A DNA stretch of 56,027 nucleotides from Massilia sp. YIM B02443 (lineage in GTDB: Bacteria > Pseudomonadota > Gammaproteobacteria > Burkholderiales > Burkholderiaceae_D), in the NCBI RefSeq assembly GCF_030411955.1, contig NZ_JASNRA010000008.1, positions 160,254 through 216,280 of the forward strand, in the 5' to 3' direction. Below, piece by piece: positions 33,439 through 42,781 of the stretch (position 1 is the first letter of the stretch; every line of letters begins with the position of its first letter). The notes below the pieces were generated by a model. The model was not told the origin of the DNA. It searched no databases and saw only the letters and a program-made list of their open reading frames with translations. The translations under genes and the position numbers were made by a program.

Positions 33439-35646
33439 ATGCTCCGCCCAACACTCCTCGCATTGTCCCTCGCCACTGCATTCCCAGCGTTTGCCCAGAC
33501 CGATACCCCGTCCGCGCCCGCTCCCGTAACCCCTCCCGCGCCAGCGTCGGCGCAGCCCAAGACCACTACCGACACCATCCAGACGGTCGAGGTCAAGGGC
33601 GGCGCCAACAGCTACGACCCGCGGCGCGACGACACGGCCAGCAAGATCGTGGTCTCGAACGAAGAGATCAAGCGCTATGGCGACACCTCGATACTGGACG
33701 TGTTCAAGCGCCTGCCCGGCATCACCGTCGCCGGCGGCGGCGGACGTGGCGGCGGCGAGATCCGCATGCGCGGCCTGGGTAGCGGCTACACGCAAATCCT
33801 GATCAACGGCGAACGCGCGCCGGCCGGCTTCTCGATCGACGACCTGTCGCCCGACGTGATCGAGCGCATCGAGATCCTGCGCGCCGCCAGCGCCGAGTTC
33901 TCGACCCAGTCGATCGCCGGCACCATCAACATCGTCCTGAAGCGCACCGTGCGCACCGCGCAGCGCGAAGTGCGCGTCGGCTACGGCAAGAGCGAAGAAG
34001 CGAGCAACCCGGCGGCCAGCGTGCAGCTGTCGGACCGCGCCGGCAAGCTGTCGTATACACTCGGCGCCAGCTTCTGGCGCTACAACTTCGACCGTCCGTC
34101 GCCGTTCGACGACGTGCGCACCGATCCGCAAGGCGTTGTAACGCAAGCGAGCCGCACCGAGCAGCAGGATCGCGGCAGCCCGAAAGGCATCAACCTGACG
34201 CCGCGCCTGAACTGGACGCTGGAGAACGGCGACACGATCAGCTGGCAGACCCTGTTCAGCTACAACCGCAACAACTACCAGGGCGACGCCGTCACCGACA
34301 CGCTGCTCGGCCCTGCGCCGCTGTACGACGTGCGCGACATGAATAGCAAAGGCACCAGCGGCCTGGCGCGCTCGGACCTGAACTGGGTGCACAACCTGGA
34401 AGACGGCGCCAAGCTGGACCTGAAACTGGGCGTCAACGGCTCGCGCAACCGCGGCACCTGGCGCGAGTTCGACTACAACACCGATCGCCTGGCGCGCGAC
34501 TCCACGGTGCTGAGCGACACCGACGAACGCGGCGTGACCAGCGTCGGCAAGTACTCGACGCCGTGGAAGAAGGACCATGCGCTGTCGATGGGCTGGGATG
34601 CTGGCTATACCGAACGTGACGACGGCCGGGCAGAGAATGAGCTGTTCCCGCTGCGCGGCACGCGCAACGATTCGGACGAACGCGCCGACGCCACCATCGA
34701 GCGCCTGGCGCTGTTCATCCAGGACGAGTGGAACATCAGCAAGCAGTGGTCGATGTACGCGGGCCTGCGCTGGGAAGGCATCGAGACCACCACCGAGGGC
34801 AATACCTTCGACACCGCCACCAACCGCGCCAGCGTCTTCAGCCCGCTGGCGCAGACGCTGTACAAGCTGCCGGACAGCCGCGACCAGGTGCGCCTGGCGC
34901 TGACCCGCACCTTCAAGGCGCCGGCGGCCAACAACCTGATCCCGCGCCGTTTTACCACGCCGAACAACAGCCAGACCGAACCCGATTATCGCGGCAATCC
35001 GGATCTGAAGCCGGAACTGGCGACCGGTATCGACGCGTCGTACGAGCATTACTGGGCGGAGAAGGCGCTGCTGTCGGCCAGCGTGTCGGTGCGGCGTATC
35101 GAGGACTACACGAGGCAGGGGCTGGTGTTCGAGGAGGGGCGCTGGATTCAGACGCCGATCAACGATGGCGATGCGGTGTCGCGCAGCCTGGAACTGGAGG
35201 CCAAGTTTCCGCTGTCGGCGGTGCTGAAGGATGTGCCGGATATGGACCTGCGGGCGAGCGTGTCGCGCAACTGGTCGAGCGTGGATGCGGTGCCGGGGCC
35301 GGATAACCGGCTGGATCGGCAGACGCCGTTGTCGGCCAATCTGGGTGTCGACTATCGCACGAAAGACGGCAAGCTGACTACGGGGGCGAGCTTTGCGTTC
35401 AATAGCAGCGTGCCGACGCGGGTGAATGTGGAGCAGTTCCGGTATCAGAGCGTGCGGCGGGATCTGGATGTGTATGCGTTGTGGAAGGTGGCGCCGAAGT
35501 ATCAGGTGCGGTTTGCGGTGAGCAATCTCCTCAGGACGGATGGGGTGTCGGAGTCGACGTATGTGGATGAGGGTGGGGCGTTGCGGAGGACGAGTTATAG
35601 CGAGGGGTATGCGATGGGGAGGGTGACGTTGGAGTCGCGGTTTTAA
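33439..35646 (+). CDS. TonB-dependent outer-membrane receptor
   Basis: 735 residues. Signal peptide to about Ala19 (FAQ), a Pro-rich spacer, then the plug with SILDVFKRLPGITVAGGGG, EIRMRGLGSGYTQILINGER and VIERIEILRAASAEFSTQSI, followed by a 22-strand-type barrel ending in ESRF, the canonical C-terminal Phe for BAM insertion. Ligand unknown. It shares the plug layout with the preceding receptor but is not a recent duplicate. From about 35080 to the stop, codon choice switches from CGC/CTG/GCC to CGG/TTG/GCG/TAT. Confidence 0.92.
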   Translation: MLRPTLLALSLATAFPAFAQTDTPSAPAPVTPPAPASAQPKTTTDTIQTVEVKGGANSYDPRRDDTASKIVVSNEEIKRYGDTSILDVFKRLPGITVAGGGGRGGGEIRMRGLGSGYTQILINGERAPAGFSIDDLSPDVIERIEILRAASAEFSTQSIAGTINIVLKRTVRTAQREVRVGYGKSEEASNPAASVQLSDRAGKLSYTLGASFWRYNFDRPSPFDDVRTDPQGVVTQASRTEQQDRGSPKGINLTPRLNWTLENGDTISWQTLFSYNRNNYQGDAVTDTLLGPAPLYDVRDMNSKGTSGLARSDLNWVHNLEDGAKLDLKLGVNGSRNRGTWREFDYNTDRLARDSTVLSDTDERGVTSVGKYSTPWKKDHALSMGWDAGYTERDDGRAENELFPLRGTRNDSDERADATIERLALFIQDEWNISKQWSMYAGLRWEGIETTTEGNTFDTATNRASVFSPLAQTLYKLPDSRDQVRLALTRTFKAPAANNLIPRRFTTPNNSQTEPDYRGNPDLKPELATGIDASYEHYWAEKALLSASVSVRRIEDYTRQGLVFEEGRWIQTPINDGDAVSRSLELEAKFPLSAVLKDVPDMDLRASVSRNWSSVDAVPGPDNRLDRQTPLSANLGVDYRTKDGKLTTGASFAFNSSVPTRVNVEQFRYQSVRRDLDVYALWKVAPKYQVRFAVSNLLRTDGVSESTYVDEGGALRRTSYSEGYAMGRVTLESRF

Positions 35647-35748
35647 ATTTTCAGTATGAACGTATAGGTGGTGATTTAAAAAACTTCAATTATTCACCAA
35701 TGCGATCATAACCTATCCCGTAGTTTTGACGGCATTGATATAAATCAA

Positions 35749-37458
35749 ATGAAAATAGAAGCGCATGACAAAGAAATTCAAGACATTTTCTCCCTTGGAT
35801 ACTTTCAAATCCCTCGTTTCCAACGCCCGTATTCTTGGGAGCGTGATGAGGTAGAAAATTTTTGGAATGATGTTGTAAATGAAGCTACGGAAAACTACTT
35901 CATTGGATCTATGGTTGTCTATCAGTCCAGAAAACCATATTTTGGTATAGTTGATGGTCAGCAGCGACTTACCACAATAACATTAATGTTAGCGGCGGTA
36001 CGCAATGCATTTAATGCACTGGGTGAGGCGAATCTGGCCAAAGGGGTGCATAAATATATCGAAAAGCCTAATATTGAAAATTCAGAAGAATTTGTGATTC
36101 ATGCGGAGACATCGTTCCCTTATCTACAGGATCACATCCAAAGCTTTCACGGATTAGATATTGACTGCGAAGTCGGCGTTGAAGAACAGAATTTGAAGCT
36201 GGCTTTTGAATTGATAACTAACAAGCTGGTCAGCTTTATTCCGCTATCACTCGATAATAGCCAGTCTAATCTTTTCTCTGATCTGAATCCAGAAGCCATT
36301 GAAAAATTAAAGGTTTTGCGCGATAAAATTCTGTCGCTTAAGCTGGTATTTATTCAGCTTGATAATGAAGAGGATGCGTATTTGATATTTGAAACATTAA
36401 ACGCTCGGGGGCGAGATTTAAAAACCTCTGATCTCGTTAAGAATTTGTTGCTTAAAAAGATGAAATCTGCAAATAGCAGATTGGATTCTCCCAAGGAATC
36501 TTGGAATAGCCTAGTGAAAAAATTCGACGATACTAATGATTCAGATATTTTGGATGCTTTTTTACTGCATTATTGGATTTCCGAGCATGCCTATACAACG
36601 GATAAAAAATTATTCTCTGAGATATCACAGTATGTATCCACTGAAGATGGTAACGCAGCAATTTTGTTAAAGAAGTTGGTTCAAGTAGCGACGATCTATT
36701 GCAAGTTATTACATCCGAGTCGAGCCAAATGGAGTAAGGAAGAACACGAAATAAAAGAATCATTGATTGCTTTAAATACTTTCAAGGTGAAGCAACAATA
36801 CTCAATGATTCTTGCATTACTCCGAAGCTACGAAGATGGCAGACTTTCGCTCAAAAATCTTAAGAATTCTCTAAGAAAAATCGAATTCTTTCATTTTGTA
36901 TTCAATGCCATAACTTCTCAAAGATCGTCTGGAACTATTGCAACAACATACTCTAATTTTGCTATAAAGTTGACGAAAGCATCTTCTGAAGCAGAAATTC
37001 AATCAACGTTAAATAGTTTATTCGAATCTCTTAAAAGAAAAATTCCAGGGTTTGAAGAATTCGAAGTTAAGTTTGTTGCACTGAATTATTTATCCAATTT
37101 AACCAAAAATAAACCAGTTGTTAAATATGCATTATCGAAACAACTTGGGGAAAATGCCAACGGATTAAATATTCAACATGAGAGCCTTACTATTGAACAT
37201 TTATTGCCTGAGACGAAGATTCGGCAAGGGGTAAGTGAGGAGTTGGTTGGAAATATTGGGAATCTTATATTAACCGACAGCCGAACAAACGCAGAGAATT
37301 TAGCGTCAAAAGATCCGGTTGAAAAAATAAATTTTTTGCGTGAAATAAATTATCCACTGGGAGCCGCACTCCTAAATTCAGACAAATGGGATCAGCAGGA
37401 AATTAAGGGAAGAGCAAAGGGTATGGCAAAAGCTCTTTATTATTCGGTAAGGCTATAG
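35749..37458 (+). CDS. Single-chain GmrSD-type (DUF262/DUF1524) nuclease
   Basis: 569 residues. The N-terminal DUF262 (GmrS) domain has FQIPRFQRPYSWERDEVENF (about 19-38), YFIGSMVVY and the ParB-like catalytic motif IVDGQQRLTT (Asp69, Gln71-Arg73). The C-terminal DUF1524 (GmrD) domain has an HNH-like motif: His484 in IEHLLPE, then NIGNLILTDSRTNAENLASK. Characterised GmrSD enzymes are NTP-dependent type IV endonucleases cutting glucosylated hydroxymethylcytosine phage DNA. Both halves are in one chain, so it may work alone. The gene is visibly AT-rich in a GC-rich chromosome, a clear sign of transfer; no integrase or partner adjoins it. Confidence 0.9.
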   Translation: MKIEAHDKEIQDIFSLGYFQIPRFQRPYSWERDEVENFWNDVVNEATENYFIGSMVVYQSRKPYFGIVDGQQRLTTITLMLAAVRNAFNALGEANLAKGVHKYIEKPNIENSEEFVIHAETSFPYLQDHIQSFHGLDIDCEVGVEEQNLKLAFELITNKLVSFIPLSLDNSQSNLFSDLNPEAIEKLKVLRDKILSLKLVFIQLDNEEDAYLIFETLNARGRDLKTSDLVKNLLLKKMKSANSRLDSPKESWNSLVKKFDDTNDSDILDAFLLHYWISEHAYTTDKKLFSEISQYVSTEDGNAAILLKKLVQVATIYCKLLHPSRAKWSKEEHEIKESLIALNTFKVKQQYSMILALLRSYEDGRLSLKNLKNSLRKIEFFHFVFNAITSQRSSGTIATTYSNFAIKLTKASSEAEIQSTLNSLFESLKRKIPGFEEFEVKFVALNYLSNLTKNKPVVKYALSKQLGENANGLNIQHESLTIEHLLPETKIRQGVSEELVGNIGNLILTDSRTNAENLASKDPVEKINFLREINYPLGAALLNSDKWDQQEIKGRAKGMAKALYYSVRL

Positions 37459-37672
37459 CTTTTCTAAAGAGATAAATTTTCTTTATTTCAGGCCATGATC
37501 GCCAATTCTATAGTTTTTACTGTTGAGATGGCTAACCCGACATCTTATGGGCAATGCCGGGCAGTGCCGAAAAGCGGACACGAACTGGACAATAGGTTTA
37601 ATTACTGCGCGTCCAATTTTCGACACTGATCCGGCGACTTTCAATAACGTGCTGGATCGCCCGCACACTGCT

Positions 37673-39574
37673 TTAAAGTTCGACCAAAGTCCGACCGTTG
37701 CTCGCTGCCGAGAACTCGGCCACCGCCATGCCTGACGCCTGCCGCTCTGGCTGAAAGTGCGCTTGGCCAATAACCGGATCGCCAAGCCCGCCATCGAACC
37801 GATAATCGACCGCATCGAGGAGTTCCCATTTTCCCTCGCCCTCCAGGTGCAGCACATGGGTATGGTGTCGCAGCACCGCCGGCCGGTGCGCGATGCTGAT
37901 CAGCGTCGTCCCGCTCGCACGCAGGCAGGTGTACAACGCGGCTTCATTGGCACTGTCGAGCGCACTGGTAGCTTCGTCGAGGATGACGATGTCCGGCGCA
38001 TGCACCAGCACGCGCCCAAAGGCCAGTCGCTGCTGTTCGCCGACCGATAGCTGCTTGTCCCAGTCACGCACGGCATCCAGACCACCAACGCGCTCGGCCA
38101 GACGCGGCAGGTGTACCTGTTCCAGAATGGCCAGCAACTGCGCGTCGCTGAGCGGCGACTGGGCGCTCGGATAGATCAGCTGGCTGCGCAGCGTGCCCGA
38201 CTGCAGATAAGGTTGCTGCGGCAGGAAGAAGAACTGTTCCATCTGCGGATGATGGATCGTACCGCTGCCCGTCTGCCACAGTCCCGCAATCGCACGCAGC
38301 AGCGAGCTCTTGCCACAACCGCTGTCGCCGGTAATAAGCAGCGCATCGCCCGGCTTGAGCGTCAGGCTCAGTTCCTTGATGAGTACGCGGTCGGATTGCG
38401 GCGGATGCAGGGTCAGCGATTGCAGCATCAGGTGCTTGCCCAGCTGCCGTTGGATGCGCGGGTGCTTGTCTTCGCCAGGGACGGCAGGCGCGGCATCGCC
38501 CAGTACCAGCCGTGACAAGGCTTGCAGGCGGTCGATGCCGGCGATGAAGCGGCTGAGGCTTTCGAAGTTGTCGACGATGACGCCGACGGCGCCGAGCACG
38601 GCGGTGAAAGCGCCGGCCGCCTGGATCGCGCGTCCGACTTCGAGTTCGCCCGACAGCACGCCGCCGGCCAGGATCACGCCGGGCAGCACCAGGGTGAGCT
38701 GACTGAAGGTGCGCTGGAACAGGTTCAGGTTGCGCTGCTTCTTGATCAGCTTTGCAAAGTTGTGGATCGCTTTGTCGAGCTTGTGATGGATGCGTGCCCG
38801 TTCCTGTTCTTCGCCGCGGTAGAACGCGATTGATTCAGCGTTTTCGCGCATGCGAATCAGGCTGAAACGGAAATCGGCTTCGCGCCGCAGCTGCCAGAAG
38901 TTCAGGTGGATCAGCGGATTGCCGAAGACATAGAGGGCAATCGCGGTGCCGATGGTCGCATACAGTGCGAGCACACCAACCAGCACGTGCGAGATCGACC
39001 ACAGCACGGCGCTGAACGCTACCAGTTGCATGATCGAGCCGATGAAAATCAACAGGAAGTGGATCGACCTGCCGGTGAAGGTGTTAATGTCTTCGCTGAT
39101 GCGCTGGTCGGGATTGTCGATGTCTTTGTCGGCATCGAGTTCGTAGTATTTGCGGCCGTTCAGGTAGCCCGTGAGGAAGCGCCTGGTGAGCCAGCGCCGC
39201 CATCCGTTGGCGAAGACGTCGCGCATGTAATAGTAGAACGCGTAGACCGGTACCGCGAATGCCAGCGTGAGCAGGCAGAATTTCACGGCGCTCCAGAAGC
39301 GGTCGCCGTTCTTGGCGGCCAGCGCCGAGGTCATTTCGCCGGCCTGTTCGTTCAGCATGACTGCCAGCTTGGTCTCGACCAGCATCAGGATTATCAGGAG
39401 TATCAGCAGGCTCCAGGCTTTTTTCTTTTCTTCGCCTTGCCAGTAGGGTTTGGCCAGGCCGGCGAATTGCTTCCAGGCGGTGACCGACAGCAGGGGGCTG
39501 CGGCGTTTCTTTTTTGGCGCCGCCGGGTCCAGGGGAGGTACGGGGTCAGGCGTGGTGGCGGTGGGCGCGGTCAT
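37673..39574 (-). CDS. SbmA/BacA-like ABC transporter, fused permease-ATPase
   Basis: 633 residues from ATG 39574 (a GTG at 39598 is possible). The N-terminal half has about six TM helices of the SbmA/BacA-like (ABC_membrane_2) type, with YYELDADKDIDNPDQRISED characteristic of that family. The C-terminal ATPase has Walker A GDSGCGKSS, signature LSVGEQQRLAFG, Walker B DIVILDEATSALD and H-loop SIAHR. The family (YddA, BclA, Rv1819c) imports peptides, cobalamin or hydrophilic solutes, or affects very long-chain lipids; substrate not readable here. The C-terminal 50 residues beyond the ATPase are poorly conserved. Confidence 0.93.
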   Translation of the reverse strand: MTAPTATTPDPVPPLDPAAPKKKRRSPLLSVTAWKQFAGLAKPYWQGEEKKKAWSLLILLIILMLVETKLAVMLNEQAGEMTSALAAKNGDRFWSAVKFCLLTLAFAVPVYAFYYYMRDVFANGWRRWLTRRFLTGYLNGRKYYELDADKDIDNPDQRISEDINTFTGRSIHFLLIFIGSIMQLVAFSAVLWSISHVLVGVLALYATIGTAIALYVFGNPLIHLNFWQLRREADFRFSLIRMRENAESIAFYRGEEQERARIHHKLDKAIHNFAKLIKKQRNLNLFQRTFSQLTLVLPGVILAGGVLSGELEVGRAIQAAGAFTAVLGAVGVIVDNFESLSRFIAGIDRLQALSRLVLGDAAPAVPGEDKHPRIQRQLGKHLMLQSLTLHPPQSDRVLIKELSLTLKPGDALLITGDSGCGKSSLLRAIAGLWQTGSGTIHHPQMEQFFFLPQQPYLQSGTLRSQLIYPSAQSPLSDAQLLAILEQVHLPRLAERVGGLDAVRDWDKQLSVGEQQRLAFGRVLVHAPDIVILDEATSALDSANEAALYTCLRASGTTLISIAHRPAVLRHHTHVLHLEGEGKWELLDAVDYRFDGGLGDPVIGQAHFQPERQASGMAVAEFSAASNGRTLVEL

Positions 39575-39723
39575 ATTCTGCAAGCTGCGGTGAATCACAG
39601 TTGCAGAGTGCGCCTTATCGTAAAGACGTTCGGTGCGGAAACATACATAGCCGTCGGGTGGGGCCGAGGCATTTGCGGGTCAAGCGTTAGTGGAAGAATT
39701 GGATACGTGGGCGGTGCGCGAGG

Positions 39724-39759
39724 AACTTAGGTTCCCGCCTTCGCGGGAACGACGGTGCT
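39724..39759 (+). repeat. Dispersed palindromic repeat, single copy
   Basis: AACTTAGG, then the hairpin GTTCCCGCC-TTC-GCGGGAAC-type, then GACGGTGCT. It matches the left half of the element after proC. It lies between the ABC transporter start and the pilU stop, in a 209-bp gap with no gene. Confidence 0.7.
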
Positions 39760-39783
39760 AAGGTAGCAGGTGAATGGTGACGC

Positions 39784-40920
39784 TTACACTAATCCGAGTT
39801 TGTCCATGCCGCTCGAGAAGTCGCGGTCTTTCGCATGTTTGCTATTGAGCTTGATGTTCAGTCGGAGGTCGTTCACCGAATCGGCATTACGTAGTGCGTC
39901 TTCGTAAGTGATGCGATCAGCCTCATACAAATCGAACAGCGCCTGATCGAACGTCTGCATCCCCAGCTCGCGCGACTTCTTCATGATCTCCTTGATCTCA
40001 TGGACTTCGCCTTTGAAGATCAGGTCCGAGATCAGCGGAGAATTGAGCAGGATTTCGATCGCCACAACGCGTCCCTTGGCTTCCTTCTTCGGAATCAGGC
40101 GCTGCGAGATCAGGCCTTTCAGGTTCAGCGATAAGTCCATCAGCAATTGCTGGCGCCGTTCTTCAGGGAAGAAGTTGATGATGCGGTCCAGCGCCTGATT
40201 CGCGCTGTTGGCGTGCAGCGTGGCCAGGCACAGGTGGCCGGTCTCGGCAAATGCAATCGCATGCTCCATCGTCTCGCGATCACGAATCTCGCCGATCTGG
40301 ATCACATCCGGCGCCTGGCGCAACGAATTCTTCAGGGCCGCTTCAAAGCTGTCGGTATCGACGCCCACTTCGCGCTGCGTGATCACGCAATTGCGATGCG
40401 GGTGCACGAATTCCACCGGGTCTTCCACCGTGATGATGTGGCCGTAACTGTTCTCGTTGCGATACCCGACCATTGCCGCCAGCGTGGTCGACTTGCCCGA
40501 GCCCGTGGCGCCGACCATGATCACCAGCCCGCGCTTGGTCATCACCACGTCCTTCAGCACGTCCGGCAGCGCCAGGTCTTCGAACTTGGGAATGGCGGTG
40601 GTAATCACACGCAGCACCATGCCCACGCAGCCCATCTGCATGAAGGCCGACACACGGAAACGTCCCAGGTCGCCCGGCGTGATCGCGAAGTTCGCTTCGC
40701 GCGTGAGTTCAAAACCGGCCGACTGCTTGTCGTTCATGATGGCGCGCGCCAGGTCGGCCGTGTGGCCGGGCGTCAGGGCCTGGTTCGACACCGGCGTCAT
40801 GCGCCCGTCGATCTTGATCGCCGGCGGGAAGCCCGCCGTGATGAACAGGTCCGAACCGCCCTTGCTCACCATCAGGCGCAGCAGGTCGAACATGAACTTG
40901 GATGCCTGGTCGCGTTCCAT
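39784..40920 (-). CDS. pilU: Type IV pilus retraction ATPase PilU
   Basis: 378-residue PilT/PilU-family ATPase. Walker A GATGSGKSTT (about 134), Asp box ITVEDPVEFVH, Walker B-like DVIQIGEIRDRETMEHA and His box HLCLATLHANSANQ are all present. GGSDLFITAGFPP near the N-terminus is PilU-typical. PilU assists PilT in pilus retraction and twitching. AGAGG lies seven to eight bases before the ATG. It follows pilT after 20 bp, forming a pilT-pilU operon. It differs from the third paralogue at 53302. Confidence 0.95.
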   Translation of the reverse strand: MERDQASKFMFDLLRLMVSKGGSDLFITAGFPPAIKIDGRMTPVSNQALTPGHTADLARAIMNDKQSAGFELTREANFAITPGDLGRFRVSAFMQMGCVGMVLRVITTAIPKFEDLALPDVLKDVVMTKRGLVIMVGATGSGKSTTLAAMVGYRNENSYGHIITVEDPVEFVHPHRNCVITQREVGVDTDSFEAALKNSLRQAPDVIQIGEIRDRETMEHAIAFAETGHLCLATLHANSANQALDRIINFFPEERRQQLLMDLSLNLKGLISQRLIPKKEAKGRVVAIEILLNSPLISDLIFKGEVHEIKEIMKKSRELGMQTFDQALFDLYEADRITYEDALRNADSVNDLRLNIKLNSKHAKDRDFSSGMDKLGLV

Positions 40921-40940
40921 CGTGCGCCTCTATTGAAAAG

Positions 40941-41984
40941 TTAGCCGAGGAAGTTTTCCGGGATCTTGGCCGCGGCGCGCGCGGCGCCGGTCGAGATCAC
41001 GTTGCGGCGCACCAGGTCGGTCAGGTTCTGGTCGAGCGTCTGCATGCCGACGTTGCTGCCAGTCTGGATCGCCGAATACATCTGCGCGATCTTGGCTTCG
41101 CGGATCAGGTTGCGGATCGCCGGCGTGCCGATCATGATCTCGTGCGCGGCCACGCGGCCCGAGCCGTCCTTGGTCTTGAGCAGGGTCTGCGAGATCACCG
41201 CCTGCAGCGATTCGGACAGCATCGCCCGCACCATCTCCTTTTCTTCGGCCGGGAACACGTCGACGATACGGTCGATGGTCTTGGCGGCCGACGAGGTGTG
41301 CAGGGTGCCGAACACCAGGTGGCCGGTCTCGGCCGCCGACAGCGCCAGGCGGATGGTTTCCAGGTCACGCAATTCGCCGACCAGGATCGCGTCCGGGTCT
41401 TCGCGCAGCGCCGAGCGCAGCGCGTTGTTGAACGACAGCGTGTGCGGGCCGACTTCGCGCTGGTTGATCAGGCACTTCTTGGAGTCGTGCACGAATTCGA
41501 TCGGGTCCTCGATGGTGAGGATATGGCCGTACTCGTTTTCGTTGAGGTGATTCACCATCGCCGCCAGCGTGGTCGATTTTCCGGAACCGGTGGGGCCGGT
41601 CACCAGCACCAGGCCGCGCGGTTTCAGGGCCAGGTCGGCGAAGATCTTGGGCGCATTCAGTTCTTCCAGCGACAGGATCTTGGATGGAATCGTGCGCAGC
41701 ACGGCCGAGGCGCCGCGCTCCTGGTTGAAGGCGTTGACGCGGAAGCGCGCCAGGCCGGGGATGGCGAATGAGAAGTCGCACTCGAGCACTTCTTCGTACT
41801 GCTTGCGCTGGCCGTCGTTCATGATGTCATAGATCATGCCGTGCACGTCCTTGTGCTCGAGCGGCGGCAGGTTGATGCGGCGCACGTCGCCATGCACGCG
41901 GATCATCGGCGGCAGGCCGGCCGACAGGTGCAGGTCCGAGGCCTTGTTCTTCACGGAGAACGCGAGTAATTCCGAAATGTCCAT
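40941..41984 (-). CDS. pilT: Type IV pilus retraction ATPase PilT
   Basis: 347-residue hexameric motor. Walker A GPTGSGKSTT (about 129), Asp box LTIEDPIEFVHDS, Walker B DAILVGELRDLETI, His box HLVFGTLHTSSAAKT and the PilT-specific AIRNLIREAKIAQMYSAIQT with the AIRNLIRE retraction motif are present. PilT depolymerises pilin for twitching and DNA uptake. It is divergent from yggS across 76 bp, an order conserved in many beta- and gammaproteobacteria. Confidence 0.97.
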   Translation of the reverse strand: MDISELLAFSVKNKASDLHLSAGLPPMIRVHGDVRRINLPPLEHKDVHGMIYDIMNDGQRKQYEEVLECDFSFAIPGLARFRVNAFNQERGASAVLRTIPSKILSLEELNAPKIFADLALKPRGLVLVTGPTGSGKSTTLAAMVNHLNENEYGHILTIEDPIEFVHDSKKCLINQREVGPHTLSFNNALRSALREDPDAILVGELRDLETIRLALSAAETGHLVFGTLHTSSAAKTIDRIVDVFPAEEKEMVRAMLSESLQAVISQTLLKTKDGSGRVAAHEIMIGTPAIRNLIREAKIAQMYSAIQTGSNVGMQTLDQNLTDLVRRNVISTGAARAAAKIPENFLG

Positions 41985-42060
41985 TTATAATCCCTGTGCC
42001 GCAAATGCCGCTTGGCGCCGTCTCGGCTCGTCTAAAAAATATTTCCCACAGAAAATCATT

Positions 42061-42762
42061 ATGTCCATAATCGCCGCCAACTTGCAAGCTGTCGAAGCGA
42101 CAATCGAGGCCGCCGTGCAGGCTGCCGGACGGCAGCGTTCAGACGTGCAATTGCTGGCTGTTTCGAAGACCTTCCCAGCGGAAGCGGTGCTCGAAGCGAT
42201 GGCAGCCGGACAAGGTGCGTTCGGCGAAAACTATCTGCAGGAAGCGCTGGAAAAAATCGCACACGTCGCGCGCGCGCAACCGGATGCGAAGGTCGAGTGG
42301 CATTTCATCGGCCCGATCCAGAGCAACAAGACGCGCCCGATCGCGTCCAGCTTTGACTGGGTGCACACGGTCGAGCGGCTCAAGATCGCGCAGCGCCTGT
42401 CCGAACAGCGTCCGCCGGAACTAGGGCCGCTGAATATCTGTTTGCAGGTAAACATCAGTGGCGAAGCGAGCAAGAGCGGCGCCAGCGAAGCCGAGCTGCC
42501 CGAGCTGGCACGCGCGGTGGCGCAGCTGCCGAACCTGCGCCTGCGCGGGCTGATGGCGATCCCCGAGCGCGCCACCGACGGCGAGCAGCAGCGCGCCGCC
42601 TTTGCGCGCCTGCGCAAATTGAGCGACGCATTGCGCGCCGATGGCCTGGCGCTCGACACCCTGTCGATGGGCATGTCGGGCGACATGGATGCGGCGATCG
42701 CCGAAGGCGCGACCATCGTGCGCATCGGCAGCGCCATCTTCGGCGCACGCCATTACGACTAA
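42061..42762 (+). CDS. yggS: YggS family PLP homeostasis protein
   Basis: 233-residue PLP-binding protein with the alanine-racemase-like barrel. The PLP lysine lies in LLAVSKTFP (about Lys37); GENYLQEALEK, WHFIGPIQSNK and MSMGMSGDMDAAI...RIGSAIFG follow in the usual order. YggS binds PLP without known catalysis and keeps vitamin B6 and amino-acid pools balanced. Start ATG 42061. It is followed by proC after 19 bp, a conserved pair. Confidence 0.95.
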   Translation: MSIIAANLQAVEATIEAAVQAAGRQRSDVQLLAVSKTFPAEAVLEAMAAGQGAFGENYLQEALEKIAHVARAQPDAKVEWHFIGPIQSNKTRPIASSFDWVHTVERLKIAQRLSEQRPPELGPLNICLQVNISGEASKSGASEAELPELARAVAQLPNLRLRGLMAIPERATDGEQQRAAFARLRKLSDALRADGLALDTLSMGMSGDMDAAIAEGATIVRIGSAIFGARHYD

Positions 42763-42781
42763 CGCATATCGAAAGAAGCAC

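Noticed and set aside
37483..37857. Reverse open frame overlapping the end of the ABC transporter
   Set aside because: It runs in another frame over the conserved ABC C-terminus and has no recognisable motif.
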